From Candidatus Tectimicrobiota bacterium (GTDB lineage: Bacteria > JACPUC01), in contig JACPUC010000003.1 in assembly GCA_016192455.1 (NCBI GenBank), positions 301,082 to 365,081 of the forward strand: 64,000 nt of DNA. Direction: 5' to 3'. Positions 7,722-16,073 of the stretch are shown in pieces. Within the stretch, counting starts at the first letter, position 1. Every line of letters starts with the position of its first letter. The notes under the pieces were generated by a model that was not told where the DNA came from, made no database searches, and worked only from the letters and a program-made list of their open reading frames with translations. The translations under genes and the position numbers were made by a program.

Positions 7722-9254
7722 TTAATTCACCTCCGCCCCCTCGGCATGGCTCGCCGGCGACCCGGCCAGTTGCATGGCGGCGTCGTCGAGCTGCTTCAAG
7801 CGGGCCGCGGCGATGCGGCGAAACGCCGCCTGGTCCTGCCGCGCCACCGGCGCGGCGCGTTTGGCGCGCAGGGCGAGCGGGTTGATGAATCGCCCGTCGC
7901 GGGCGATGCGGAAATCGAGGTGCGGGCCGGTGGAGAGACCGGTGGAGCCGACGTAGCCGATCACCTGCCCCTGAACGACGCGCGCCCCCGGCCTGACGCC
8001 TGGGGCAAAGCGAGCCAGGTGCAGGTAGTAGGTCGTGTAGAGGTCGGCATGGCGCAGGCGCACCAGGTTGCCGTTTCCCCCCTTGCGCCTGGCGATCTCG
8101 ACCTGGCCGGCTCCAAGGGCGACGACGGGCGTGCCGTAGGGGGCGGCGTAATCAACGCCGGAATGCGGCCGGTAGACCTTCAGGATGGGATGGAAACGGC
8201 GCGCCGCGAAGTGCGAGGAGATGCGCGTAAAGCTGAGCGGCGACTTCAGGAACACCTTGCGCAGCGACGTGCCGTCCGGTGTGTAGTAGCCGCGTTGCGT
8301 CTTGCTGCCTTCGAAGAGGAGGGCGCGGTACACCTCCCCGGCGTTGACGAACTCCGCCGCCAGGATGTCCCCATAGCGGGAGAACTCCGGCCCCCGGCGC
8401 TGCTTCTCGACGAGGAGGCGAAACGAGTCGCCGCTGCGCACGTCGGTGGAGAAGTCGATGTCCCAGGCGAAGATGTCGGCCACGCGCAGCGCCAGCTCCG
8501 CTTGCTCGCCGAGCGCCAGGATCGTCTCGAAGAGGGAGGAGGAGATGCTGCCGTGGATCATGGTCTGCTGGGTCTGGTAGCGGATCGGGCTCAGCTCGGC
8601 GTGCGTCTGCTCCCCGGCATGGACCACGAGCACCGAGTCATCGTCGACGAAGTACTCGAAGCCGCGGAAGCCGCCGTCCCTGTCCAGGTAGACCCGGTAG
8701 GCCTGGTTCTGACGCACGCGGTTCAGGTTGTAGGTCGGTTTCACGGCGGCGATGAGGGCATAGGCGCGGCGGGCGTCCAGGCCGTTCTTCGTCAGCAGCT
8801 CGAAGAAGGTTTCCTGCGCCTTGATTTTGCCCTCGCGCGTCTGGTCGGCAAGAATGCGCGGCTGGCGATCGACTTCGGGCTCCGAGGCGGGGCCGGCCGG
8901 CGCCGGCGCGGGGCGATCCACCTCGGGGGGCTGGGCCGGGTTGCCGGCAGGGGGTGGCGGGGAGGCGAGTGACGGCCGCGCGGCGGAGTCCGTCGCCGCG
9001 CCGCTCGGAGCGGAGGCCGTGGCAACGTTCGGCGCCGCAGACGGCGAGAGCAAGCGCAGCACTGCCGCAACGCCGCCGCCCGACACGCTCGACACGACGG
9101 CGTTGGCCCCAAACCCTCCCCCGAGGACCAGGACCGCCCCGGCGACGAGGAGATGACGCCGGCGTGGACGTCGCCGCCCGAGGCGCGCCTCGCGGCCCGC
9201 CGCCGCTCCGCCGATCCTCCCTCCACCCGGCCACTGAAATCTAAAAGAATTCAT
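7722..9254 (-). CDS. M23-family LytM peptidase, inner-membrane anchored
   Basis: A 510-residue peptidoglycan DD-endopeptidase-like protein. There is one N-terminal membrane segment (about residues 35-60, LLVAGAVLVLGGGFGANAVV), a Pro/Ala-rich linker, a mid-region of the kind found before LytM in MepM-like proteins, and the M23 domain at roughly 350-460. Metal ligands are seen in RPHSGVDYAAPYGTPV and the catalytic region in TTYYLHL and STGPHLDFRI. The usual HxH is HxD here, a variant I have seen in family members from delta-type bacteria. The start is ATG 9254 after GGGGAC; a GTG lies directly before it. A good promoter stands upstream. Role: cleaving or remodelling peptide cross-links in the cell wall. 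Confidence 0.92.
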   Translation of the reverse strand: MNSFRFQWPGGGRIGGAAAGREARLGRRRPRRRHLLVAGAVLVLGGGFGANAVVSSVSGGGVAAVLRLLSPSAAPNVATASAPSGAATDSAARPSLASPPPPAGNPAQPPEVDRPAPAPAGPASEPEVDRQPRILADQTREGKIKAQETFFELLTKNGLDARRAYALIAAVKPTYNLNRVRQNQAYRVYLDRDGGFRGFEYFVDDDSVLVVHAGEQTHAELSPIRYQTQQTMIHGSISSSLFETILALGEQAELALRVADIFAWDIDFSTDVRSGDSFRLLVEKQRRGPEFSRYGDILAAEFVNAGEVYRALLFEGSKTQRGYYTPDGTSLRKVFLKSPLSFTRISSHFAARRFHPILKVYRPHSGVDYAAPYGTPVVALGAGQVEIARRKGGNGNLVRLRHADLYTTYYLHLARFAPGVRPGARVVQGQVIGYVGSTGLSTGPHLDFRIARDGRFINPLALRAKRAAPVARQDQAAFRRIAAARLKQLDDAAMQLAGSPASHAEGAEVN

Positions 9255-9319
9255 CACAAGTCCCCATGCAGAGTCAATATTCTAGCGAGTTTTCCCTTAT
9301 GTTTTCGCATGTTTTCACC

Positions 9320-9349
9320 ATTATGCTCAGATGATTTCTAGCTTGTCAA
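9320..9349 (-). promoter_or_regulatory. Promoter of the M23 peptidase gene
   Basis: Reading leftward, a perfect TTGACA (9344-9349) and CATAAT (9320-9325) are separated by 18 bases, 65 bases upstream of the peptidase start. The 9350-9599 remainder of the gap holds nothing I recognise. Confidence 0.6.
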
Positions 9350-9599
9350 GGAGGTAATTCCAAAAATTTCTTTATTGTTGAGAGCCTGCGTCCTGATCCT
9401 AATCTGTGATGCTCTCTCCAGGGGGTGGCTGAAATGTTCGTATAATCAAGGAGTTCCGATGCGTCCCCGGAACGCGGCGAACCAGCGCCGAGGGTTTTGC
9501 CGTCTCGACTCTCAGCCTGCGTCAAGGGCGTGCCGGAGTGGCTTGTTGCGGTTGGGCGTGGCGTTGGAGCAGGGGCCGGGGCGGCAGGCGCGGCGCTTA

Positions 9600-10433
9600 T
9601 CAACGCCGAAGCTGCGGGTCCAGGAGGTCGCGCAGGCCGTCCCCCAGGAGGTTCAAGCCGAGCACGGTGAGCATGATCGCCAGGCCCGGGAAGATCGTCA
9701 CCCAGGGGTGCGTCGTCAGCTCGCTGCGGCCCTGGGCCAGCATCAGTCCCCAGCTTGGCGTCGGCGGCGAGACGCCGATGCCGAGGAAGCTCAGGCCGGC
9801 TTCGGCGAGGATGTTGCCGGCGATGCCGATGGTGGCGGCCACCATGAGGGGGGCCAGGCAGTTCGGCAGCACATAGCGCAGGAGGATGCGCAGCGTCCCG
9901 GCGCCGGCGGCCTGGGCGCTCTGGACGAAGTCGCGCCCCATCACCACGAGCGTCTGGGCGCGCATGACGCGGGCGATGCCGGTCCAGCCCAGGAGGCTGA
10001 GCACCACGACGACATTGAGCAGGCCGGGCTGCTGGAACGCCGCCATCATGGCGATTGCCAGTACCAGGCTGGGGAAGGCGAGGAAGGTGTCGGTGAGGCG
10101 CATGAGGAGGGCGTCGGTCCAGCCGCCGGCGTAGCCGGCGAGCATGCCGACGGCCACCCCCAGGACGACGGCCACGAGCTCGGCGCCGAAGCCGACGAGG
10201 AGGGAGATGCGGGCGCCGTAGATGACCCGGCTGAGCACGTCGCGCCCGAGGAGATCGGTGCCGAGGGGATGGCGCGGCGAGGGGGGCTGCAGGCTGGCGC
10301 GCACGAGGTCGCGCGGCACCGCCTCGGGCGCGTGGGGCGCCAGCAGGGGGGCCGCGGCGGCGCTCACGAACAGGAGCGCGGTGAGGACGAGGCCCACGGT
10401 CGCCGTTTTGCTGCGTCGCCACAAGCGCCGCAT
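9600..10433 (-). CDS. ABC transporter permease, DppC/OppC type
   Basis: A 277-residue inner-membrane permease of a peptide/nickel-type ABC importer. The N-terminal segment TVGLVLTALLFVSAAAAPLL and the short HPLGTDLLGRDVLSR motif before the core are typical of DppC. The core holds five further membrane spans and the EAA loop (AGAGTLRILLRYVLPN), where the ATPase would dock. It starts two bases after the stop of the DppB-like gene, so the two are co-translated as a heterodimer. No ATPase or solute-binding gene lies adjacent, so the rest of the transporter must be elsewhere. Substrates in this class are peptides, metals or opines and cannot be told from permeases alone. Confidence 0.92.
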   Translation of the reverse strand: MRRLWRRSKTATVGLVLTALLFVSAAAAPLLAPHAPEAVPRDLVRASLQPPSPRHPLGTDLLGRDVLSRVIYGARISLLVGFGAELVAVVLGVAVGMLAGYAGGWTDALLMRLTDTFLAFPSLVLAIAMMAAFQQPGLLNVVVVLSLLGWTGIARVMRAQTLVVMGRDFVQSAQAAGAGTLRILLRYVLPNCLAPLMVAATIGIAGNILAEAGLSFLGIGVSPPTPSWGLMLAQGRSELTTHPWVTIFPGLAIMLTVLGLNLLGDGLRDLLDPQLRR

Positions 10434-10435
10434 CC

Positions 10436-11377
10436 CTACTCCTTCTGCCCGGCCTGGCGGATGCGCGGGTCGAGAAAGGCGTAGCTCAGGTCCACGAGCA
10501 GGTTGAGGCCGGCGTAGACGAGCGCGAAGAAGAGCGTGATGCCCATCACCACGGGCAGGTCGCGCATGAAGACAGCCGTCACCAGCGCCCGCCCGATGCC
10601 CGGCCAGGCAAAGACGGTTTCGGTGAGCGGCGCCCCGGCAAGGAGGTTGGCCAGGCTGAGCCCGGTCACCGTGACGACCGGCACGAGGGCGTTCTTCAGC
10701 ACGTGCCGGCCGATGACGACGCGTTCCGCCAGCCCCTTGGCGCGGGCCATGCGCACGAAGTCCTGGCGGATCACCTCCAGCACGGCGGCGCGCGTCATGC
10801 GGGCGATGTAGCCCATCTGCAGGGCGCCCAGCGTCACGGCCGGCAGCAGGAGGTGGCTGAGCCGCCCGCCGCCGTAGCCGGAGATCGGCAGCCAGCCGAG
10901 CTGGGCGCCGAAGAGGAGGATGAGCATCATGCCCAGCCAGAAGACCGGCGTGGAGATGCCGAGCAAGGCGCCGACCATCACCAGGTGGTCGAGCCAGGTT
11001 GCCTGGCGCACCGCCGCCAGCAGGCCGGCGAGGAGACCTCCGAGCAGCGCCAGGAGCATCGCCGCGACCGCCAGCCGCGCCGTCGGCTCGAGGCGCTCGG
11101 CGATGACCGCGAGGACGGGCCGCCGCTGCTGGTAGGAGCGGCCCAGGTCGCCGCGCAGCAGGCGGCCGAGGTAGCGCCCGTACTGCACGTAGAGGGGGTC
11201 ATCCAGGCCCAGCTCGGCGCGCAGGCGCGCCGCCACCTCGGGGTCGATGCGCGGCATGCCGGTGGTCGCCTTCACCGGGTCTCCGGGGGCCATGACGTTG
11301 AGCAGGAACATCATCAGGCTGATGCCGAGCAGCACCGGGATGAAAGCGAGAAGTCGGCGCAGGCTGAAGGTCACCAT
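10436..11377 (-). CDS. ABC transporter permease, DppB/OppB type
   Basis: A 313-residue partner permease. The start MVTFSLRRLLAFIPVLLG is the family N-terminus and follows GGGAGG with eight-base spacing; I therefore start at ATG 11377 rather than at the upstream in-frame ATG. It has six predicted membrane spans, the periplasmic loop characteristic of DppB (MAPGDPVKATTG ... LGLDDPLYVQYGRYL), and an EAA-type loop near RMARAKGLAERVVIGRHVLKN. It is followed after two bases by the DppC-like gene. Confidence 0.92.
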   Translation of the reverse strand: MVTFSLRRLLAFIPVLLGISLMMFLLNVMAPGDPVKATTGMPRIDPEVAARLRAELGLDDPLYVQYGRYLGRLLRGDLGRSYQQRRPVLAVIAERLEPTARLAVAAMLLALLGGLLAGLLAAVRQATWLDHLVMVGALLGISTPVFWLGMMLILLFGAQLGWLPISGYGGGRLSHLLLPAVTLGALQMGYIARMTRAAVLEVIRQDFVRMARAKGLAERVVIGRHVLKNALVPVVTVTGLSLANLLAGAPLTETVFAWPGIGRALVTAVFMRDLPVVMGITLFFALVYAGLNLLVDLSYAFLDPRIRQAGQKE

Positions 11378-11461
11378 CAGGCGCGCCTCCCAAGGGCGGA
11401 GGAGAACGAGCGGCGCGGCCGGCGTCCCAGGCATGCGCCGCCGCAATCCGCCATGGGTCTT

Positions 11462-11839
11462 CTACGTGATTCGTGTACGCGGACGCGCGGGTCTGCGGGG
11501 AACATCCTCGGAAACGGCCTGAAAGTCATTTTCCGTGAAATTGCTGAGACTCACAGGCGGCCGATCCGGGAACTCAGCAACAATGCGTAACTGCCCACCC
11601 ATGGCCTCGAGGTAACCGCGCAAGGTTGAGAGCAACAGATCGCTGCGCTTCTCCAGGCGCGAAATGCCCTCCTGGCCGACACCAAGCAGCTCGGCCAGGC
11701 GTTGCTGCGTGAGGTGATGGGCGCGCCGCAAATCACGCAAGGACATCTCCTCCGCCATCAGCTCGGCTGCTCGCGCCTCGATCTTGTCCCGGCGCGCTGC
11801 ATCCATTTTCTTCATCTTATCTCTCAGGCGCGTTGCCAT
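11462..11839 (-). CDS. XRE-family antitoxin, HigA-like
   Basis: A 125-residue helix-turn-helix protein. Residues 28-75 (LMAEEMSLRDLRRAHHLTQQ ... GVGQEGISRLEKRSD) form the XRE HTH, followed by the characteristic LLLSTLRGYLEAMGGQLRIV and AEFPDRPPV of antitoxins paired with RelE/HigB-type toxins. The C-terminal 25 residues beyond that are Arg/Pro rich and may be a read-through extension. ATG 11839 lies two bases after the stop of the toxin remnant, with GAGGAGG inside the remnant's last codons, the usual toxin-first arrangement. With the toxin truncated, it may now be an orphan autoregulator. Confidence 0.9.
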   Translation of the reverse strand: MATRLRDKMKKMDAARRDKIEARAAELMAEEMSLRDLRRAHHLTQQRLAELLGVGQEGISRLEKRSDLLLSTLRGYLEAMGGQLRIVAEFPDRPPVSLSNFTENDFQAVSEDVPRRPARPRTRIT

Positions 11840-11841
11840 GG

Positions 11842-11985
11842 CTACCTCCTCTTCCGCTTCGCAAGCCTCGCAAGATGTTCGTCGAACCGGGCATCTGCCT
11901 TGCTGATGAGTTGCCGGTAAAAACGCCTTCCGCCCCCACCCGATTTATCCCCGCAGAGCAGAAGGATCGCTTCGCGCCGCCGGGG
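11842..11985 (-). pseudogene. 3' remnant of RelE/HigB-type toxin
   Basis: Reading leftward to the TAG at 11842-11844, the frame encodes EAILLLCGDKSGGGGRRFY followed by RQLISKADARFDEHLARL and AKRKRR. This is the C-terminal third of the RelE/ParE-type toxins that precede XRE antitoxins (ILLxxGDKSG ... FYxxLIxxADxxFxxHL). Upstream, the frame meets TAA at 12016-12018 without any ATG, GTG or TTG, and the conserved N-terminal strands are missing. The toxin is therefore truncated, with only about 45 recognisable residues left. The spacing to the antitoxin is intact. Confidence 0.75.
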
Positions 11986-12188
11986 AAGTGCGCTAGCGCG
12001 GCGGTTACGGTTGCGTTACGGGGGCGGGCGCAGCATAGTGGCGCGGCATGGGCGATCCCCAGGCGGCGTGGCGGCTGCCTGGCTGACTGGCGCGGCCGAC
12101 GGCCGGCGGGTCGTCCCGCCACGGCGCGTTCCCCGGCGCCCTTCCCCACCCCGCGGGGCCGAGGCGGCGGGGCGGACGAAGGACCAGC

Positions 12189-13055
12189 ATGGGCGTCGAA
12201 CTCCTCGCGCTGTTTGCCGCCGTCGCCTTCGGCGCCTCGAGCGTGCTGCACAAGAAGGGCCTGGAGACCTCCTCGCCGATGGCCGCGGCGGTGGTCAGCA
12301 CGGTCTTCACGGCGCTGGTGCTGCTGGTCGACATCCTGGCCACGCTGCCGTTGCGGCGCTTCGCCTCGCCCGGCCTGCCCTACTTCATCCTGGCGGGGCT
12401 CTTCGCGCCGGGCACCGCCCGCCTCGTGTCGTTCCATGGCTTCCAGCGGCTCGGCGTGTCGATCAGCGTCATGGTCATGGCGGGGGCGCCGCTGTGGGCC
12501 AGCCTGGTCTCCGTGCTCCTCTTCGCGGAGCGCCTCACCCCCGCCATCGGCGCCGGCACCCTCGCCATCGTCTCGGGCACGATCATCATCTCCGGGACGC
12601 GCGGCGGGCCGCGCGCCTGGCGCCGCCTCAGCCTCCTCTTCCCGCTGGCGGCGGGGTTCTTCTATGGCATGCGCGATGTGGCGGCGCGCCAGGGGTTGCC
12701 GATCGATCAGGCGCCGCTGATCGCCGGCTTCGTCACCGCCGTGGTGTCGCTCGTCGTCATGGCGGCCTGGACCCTCTGGCGCCGCGCCCCGGGCATGCTG
12801 CGCTGCACGGGGCGGGGGTTCCTCTACTATACCGTGGCGGGCATCACGGGGGGTATCTCGTACCTCGGCATGTTCCGCGCCTTCGCCGGCGGCGAGGTGG
12901 TGATCGTCTCGCCGCTCGTCAGCACCCATCCGGTGTTCGCGGTGGTGCTGGCGCGGCTCGTGCTCGGCCGCAGCGAGCAGCTTGGGCCGCGCAGCCTGCT
13001 GGGCGGGCTGGCGATCCTTCTCGGCGCGGTCCTGATCGCGGCGCTGCGCGGCTAG
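12189..13055 (+). CDS. EamA/DMT-superfamily transporter
   Basis: A 288-residue integral membrane protein with ten predicted spans arranged as two EamA repeats (about 1-135 and 150-288). Each repeat ends with the typical last-helix motif (VLLFAERLTPAIGAGTLAIV; LVLGRSEQLGPRSLLGGLAI). The drug/metabolite transporter superfamily exports amino acids, metabolites or drugs; the substrate is unknown. It is a stand-alone gene whose start ATG 12189 lacks a strong Shine-Dalgarno sequence. It is divergent from the antitoxin gene and followed by a modular repeat. Confidence 0.9.
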   Translation: MGVELLALFAAVAFGASSVLHKKGLETSSPMAAAVVSTVFTALVLLVDILATLPLRRFASPGLPYFILAGLFAPGTARLVSFHGFQRLGVSISVMVMAGAPLWASLVSVLLFAERLTPAIGAGTLAIVSGTIIISGTRGGPRAWRRLSLLFPLAAGFFYGMRDVAARQGLPIDQAPLIAGFVTAVVSLVVMAAWTLWRRAPGMLRCTGRGFLYYTVAGITGGISYLGMFRAFAGGEVVIVSPLVSTHPVFAVVLARLVLGRSEQLGPRSLLGGLAILLGAVLIAALRG

Positions 13056-13059
13056 GGTG

Positions 13060-13340
13060 CGGTTTCTCAACTTCGCTTGCAGAGATGCGCGAGGGAGCCG
13101 CGCCCCCTCGCGCAGCCGCGGGGGCTGATCGTAGGGGGCGGGGCTTGCCCCGCCCGAAACCTACGTCTGCGAGGGAACCTTGTCCCCTCGCGCACCCCGC
13201 CTTGTAGGGGCGGTTCGCGAACCGCCCCTACGGGATGGAGGTGTGGGGGAGCAAGGGTCCCCCACAAGAACCTTCCCCCCCTCCATGGCACGAAGAAGGC
13301 GTCGAATTCAGGATGGAGCTTGTGCGACGTAATCCTGGCA
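13060..13340. repeat. Modular intergenic repeat, long composite copy
   Basis: A long copy with two terminal-module units and two different middle palindromes: GGGCGGGGCTTGCCCCGCCC at about 13131-13163 and GGCGGTTCGCGAACCGCC at 13204-13231. These are followed by the GTGGGGGAGCAAGGGTCCCC hairpin and the constant right end (CATGGCACGAAGAAGGCGTC ... GCGACGTAATC). It abuts the stop of the EamA gene. Confidence 0.75.
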
Positions 13341-13364
13341 GGCGCGCCTTCGGTTTGCGGCGCC

Positions 13365-14819
13365 TTACGCGGCGGCGGGCGGTTCGGGGCGCACCCTGGC
13401 GAGGACCATGGCGATGAGGCAGAGGAGCACCGTGAGCTTGAAGACATCGCTGAAGCTCGCCATGAACGGCACCACCTCCGCCACCTGCGCGCCGAGCCGG
13501 GCGCGGTGGACGTCGAAGCGGAAACTGAAGAGCGTGGCCGCCGCGGCGATTCCCCAGGTCATGCCCACGGTCCGCGTCAGCGCCAGGAGCGCGCCGGCGA
13601 TGCCCATCTTGTCCGGGGGCGACGCGCCCATGATGACGGTGTCGTTGGGCGTGATGAAGAGGGCCACCCCGAAGGCCACCAGGGCCATCGCCAGGCCCGC
13701 CATCGGGTAGCCGCTGGCGGGGGTGAGGAAGATCAGCACCGCCGCGCCGCCGGCGGCCACCAGCATGCCGAGGGGCGAGATGAGCGAGGTTCCAAGGCGG
13801 TCGGCAAGCGGGCCGCTGATGAGCGATCCCAGGATGTGCGCCAGGGGGAACGGCAGCATGGCGACGCCGACTCCCGCCGGCGGCAAGCCCAGGATGTCCT
13901 GCAGGTAGAACGGCATGAGGAAGGTGACCGTGAAGAGCGCCATGTAGGTGAACGTCTTGGCGCTGTTGGCGGCGGTGAAGGCGCGGTTGCGGAAGAGCGA
14001 GAAGGCGATCATCGGGTGCGAGGCGCGCTGCTCCGCCGCCACGAAAAGGGCGAGGAAGAGGCCGCCGGCCGCCAGGAGAGCGAGGACCGGCGCGGAGGTC
14101 CATCCCCAGGCCCTGCTCTGCGTGATGCCGAGCAGCAGGGTGCTGAGGCCGAGCGCGAAGCCGGCCGCTCCCGCGATGTCGAAGGGCCGCCCGCGGGCGG
14201 GGGACGGCAGCCGCGGGAGAACGCGCAGGCCGGAGACGAAGCAGGCGAAGCCGACGGGGATGCTGAGGAAAAAGATCGCCCGCCAGTGCACGTAGTCGAC
14301 GAGCAGGCCGCCGATGAGCGGCCCCACCGTGAGGCCGACGCCGACGGAGGCCTCGAAGAGGGCGATCCCCGTGCCCCGGCGGTGGGCGGGAACCGCCGCG
14401 TTGATGAGGGGGATGCTTGTGGCCATGACGAGGGTCGAGCCGGCGGCCTGCACGGCGCGCAGGAGGATGAGCTGCAGGACGCTGCCGCTCAGCCCCACCG
14501 CCAGCGATCCCGCCATGTGGACCAGGAACCCCAACAGGTAGATGCGCCGCGGCCCCACCATGTCCACCAGGCTGCCGAAGACCGCCACCAGGCTTGCCGC
14601 CGTGAGCAGGTTGACGAGCGACACCCAACTGATCGTCGTCATCGGCGCCTGGAACGCGCGGCTTAGGGTGGGGAACGCGACGTTCACCATCGTGCCGTCA
14701 AGCACGCTGAGGAAGACGCCGAGACAGACCGGAATGAGCGCGCTCCAGTGCGTGGCCTTCTGGGAGGTCTCGGTCGGCGTGGCGGCTGGGGAGCTTGGCG
14801 CGGCGGCATCGAGCGGCAT
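13365..14819 (-). CDS. MFS multidrug exporter, DHA2 (EmrB/QacA) type
   Basis: A 484-residue, fourteen-span proton-coupled exporter. The DHA2 first-helix motif is SVLDGTMVNVAFPTL. Motif A follows helix 2 (VDMVGPRRIYLLGF), and the antiporter motif C is GIALFEASVGVGLTVGPLIG. The extra two central helices of the fourteen-span class are present. No EmrA-type adaptor or regulator is adjacent, so it probably acts alone in the inner membrane. It is convergent with the EamA gene across a repeat. The drug range is not predictable. Confidence 0.93.
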   Translation of the reverse strand: MPLDAAAPSSPAATPTETSQKATHWSALIPVCLGVFLSVLDGTMVNVAFPTLSRAFQAPMTTISWVSLVNLLTAASLVAVFGSLVDMVGPRRIYLLGFLVHMAGSLAVGLSGSVLQLILLRAVQAAGSTLVMATSIPLINAAVPAHRRGTGIALFEASVGVGLTVGPLIGGLLVDYVHWRAIFFLSIPVGFACFVSGLRVLPRLPSPARGRPFDIAGAAGFALGLSTLLLGITQSRAWGWTSAPVLALLAAGGLFLALFVAAEQRASHPMIAFSLFRNRAFTAANSAKTFTYMALFTVTFLMPFYLQDILGLPPAGVGVAMLPFPLAHILGSLISGPLADRLGTSLISPLGMLVAAGGAAVLIFLTPASGYPMAGLAMALVAFGVALFITPNDTVIMGASPPDKMGIAGALLALTRTVGMTWGIAAAATLFSFRFDVHRARLGAQVAEVVPFMASFSDVFKLTVLLCLIAMVLARVRPEPPAAA

Positions 14820-14924
14820 GAGAGAGGGCTCGGGGCGTGATCCTGGGGGCGCGGCGGGAGGTGGAGCGTCGCGTGCCGCCGGGATAGGGCCGCGGCAGAG
14901 TCGGCCTGGGCTCCCAGGAAGTCA

Positions 14925-14954
14925 TTGACAGGCTCGGAAGAGGCTCTTTAGAAT
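14925..14954 (+). promoter_or_regulatory. Promoter of alpha/beta hydrolase gene
   Basis: A perfect TTGACA (14925-14930), an 18-base spacer and TAGAAT (14949-14954, five of six) lie 54 bases upstream of the hydrolase start. Confidence 0.6.
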
Positions 14955-15007
14955 ACCCCCCACACCCCTTCTCACCTTGCCTGGAGTGTACAGCAAGAGA
15001 GCGAGCC

Positions 15008-15889
15008 ATGCACGACGAATTTCTGAAGATCAACGAGCTCCTCCTCCACGCCACGATCTGGGGGGAGGATGCCGCCTCGCCGGTGCTCCTTCTCCACGGC
15101 ATGACGGGCCAGGCCGCCGACTGGGCGCCAACCGCAACCCTCCTGAGCCGCGACTACCGCGTCATCGCGCTCGATCAACGCGGCTTCGGCGACAGCGTCT
15201 GGTCCGCCAAGGGCGCCTACAGCCTGGTTGACTACTCCGCCGACGTGGTCGGCCTCTGCAATGCCCTGTCTCTCTCCTCGCTGCGGCTCGTGGGCCATTC
15301 CTTCGGCGCCCGCGTCGCCATGCTCACCGCCGCTCAGCATCCCGACTTGATCACGCAGCTCGCCCTCATTGATTCAGGCCCCGAGCTGTCGCCGGAAGGC
15401 GTGCAGGAGACGCGCGAGTTCCTGGGCGGCATGCCGGAATACTTCGGCAGCCTCGACGAGGCCGTCACCTACTTCCAGCCGTACTACCGCGCCCTCGACA
15501 CCGCCAGCCTGGTGCGCCGCCTCGAGGGCTACCTGAAATCGACCGGCTGCGGCTGGACCCCGAAGTTCGACAAGGCGCTGCGCGACCGCATCCGCAAGCG
15601 CCCGCGCCAGGAGGAAGGGCCGGACCTCTGGGAGGCGCTGCGGCAGGTGCGCTGCCCGGCGCTGCTGGTGCGCGGCGGCAACTCGCGCACCCTCAGCGAG
15701 CAGATGGCCGGGCGGATGCGGGCGGCGAACGAGCGCCTGCAGTACGCAGTCGTCGCCGACAGCGGCCATAACGTCCCGGGGGAGCGACCGGAGGTCCTTG
15801 CCGAGGTCCTCTGCCGCTTCTTCCAGACCGCCGCCGCGCCCCAAGCCGATCCCGGCCCGGCCTCTGACCATCGCTCACGGCCCAGCTAG
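15008..15889 (+). CDS. Alpha/beta hydrolase
   Basis: A 293-residue soluble hydrolase. The oxyanion segment is LLLHGMTGQAADW, a strand-turn marker is IALDQRGFGDS, the nucleophile elbow is LVGHSFGAR with Ser98, and the catalytic His lies in ADSGHNVPGERP. The family includes esterases, epoxide and haloalkane hydrolases and C-C bond hydrolases of aromatic meta-cleavage. The following UbiD-family gene on the same strand hints at a catabolic role but does not prove it. The last 25 residues (after CRFFQT) are low-complexity and probably disordered. It has its own promoter. Confidence 0.9.
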   Translation: MHDEFLKINELLLHATIWGEDAASPVLLLHGMTGQAADWAPTATLLSRDYRVIALDQRGFGDSVWSAKGAYSLVDYSADVVGLCNALSLSSLRLVGHSFGARVAMLTAAQHPDLITQLALIDSGPELSPEGVQETREFLGGMPEYFGSLDEAVTYFQPYYRALDTASLVRRLEGYLKSTGCGWTPKFDKALRDRIRKRPRQEEGPDLWEALRQVRCPALLVRGGNSRTLSEQMAGRMRAANERLQYAVVADSGHNVPGERPEVLAEVLCRFFQTAAAPQADPGPASDHRSRPS

Positions 15890-16073
15890 AAAGCCTTCCG
15901 TGGCCGCCTCCGGCACGCGGCGGGAGAACCGCGCGGCGCGCCTCTTCTCCCGCCGCGCGCGCCAGCCTCCCCGGCCCCCGCAGAGCACCCCCCGCGTGCG
16001 CTCCCCAGGTCCCCTGCGCCGGGAACCGCCGCCACACCCCCGCGCCGCCGCCGAGGCGAGGAGAAACTCCGCC

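Noticed and set aside
9600-11377. Complete peptide or nickel ABC transporter operon
   Set aside because: Only the two permease genes are present; no ATPase or binding protein adjoins them, so only permeases are claimed.
13060-13340. CRISPR-like array from recurring GC-rich palindromes
   Set aside because: Units are scattered singly across the window with no regular spacers and no cas genes.
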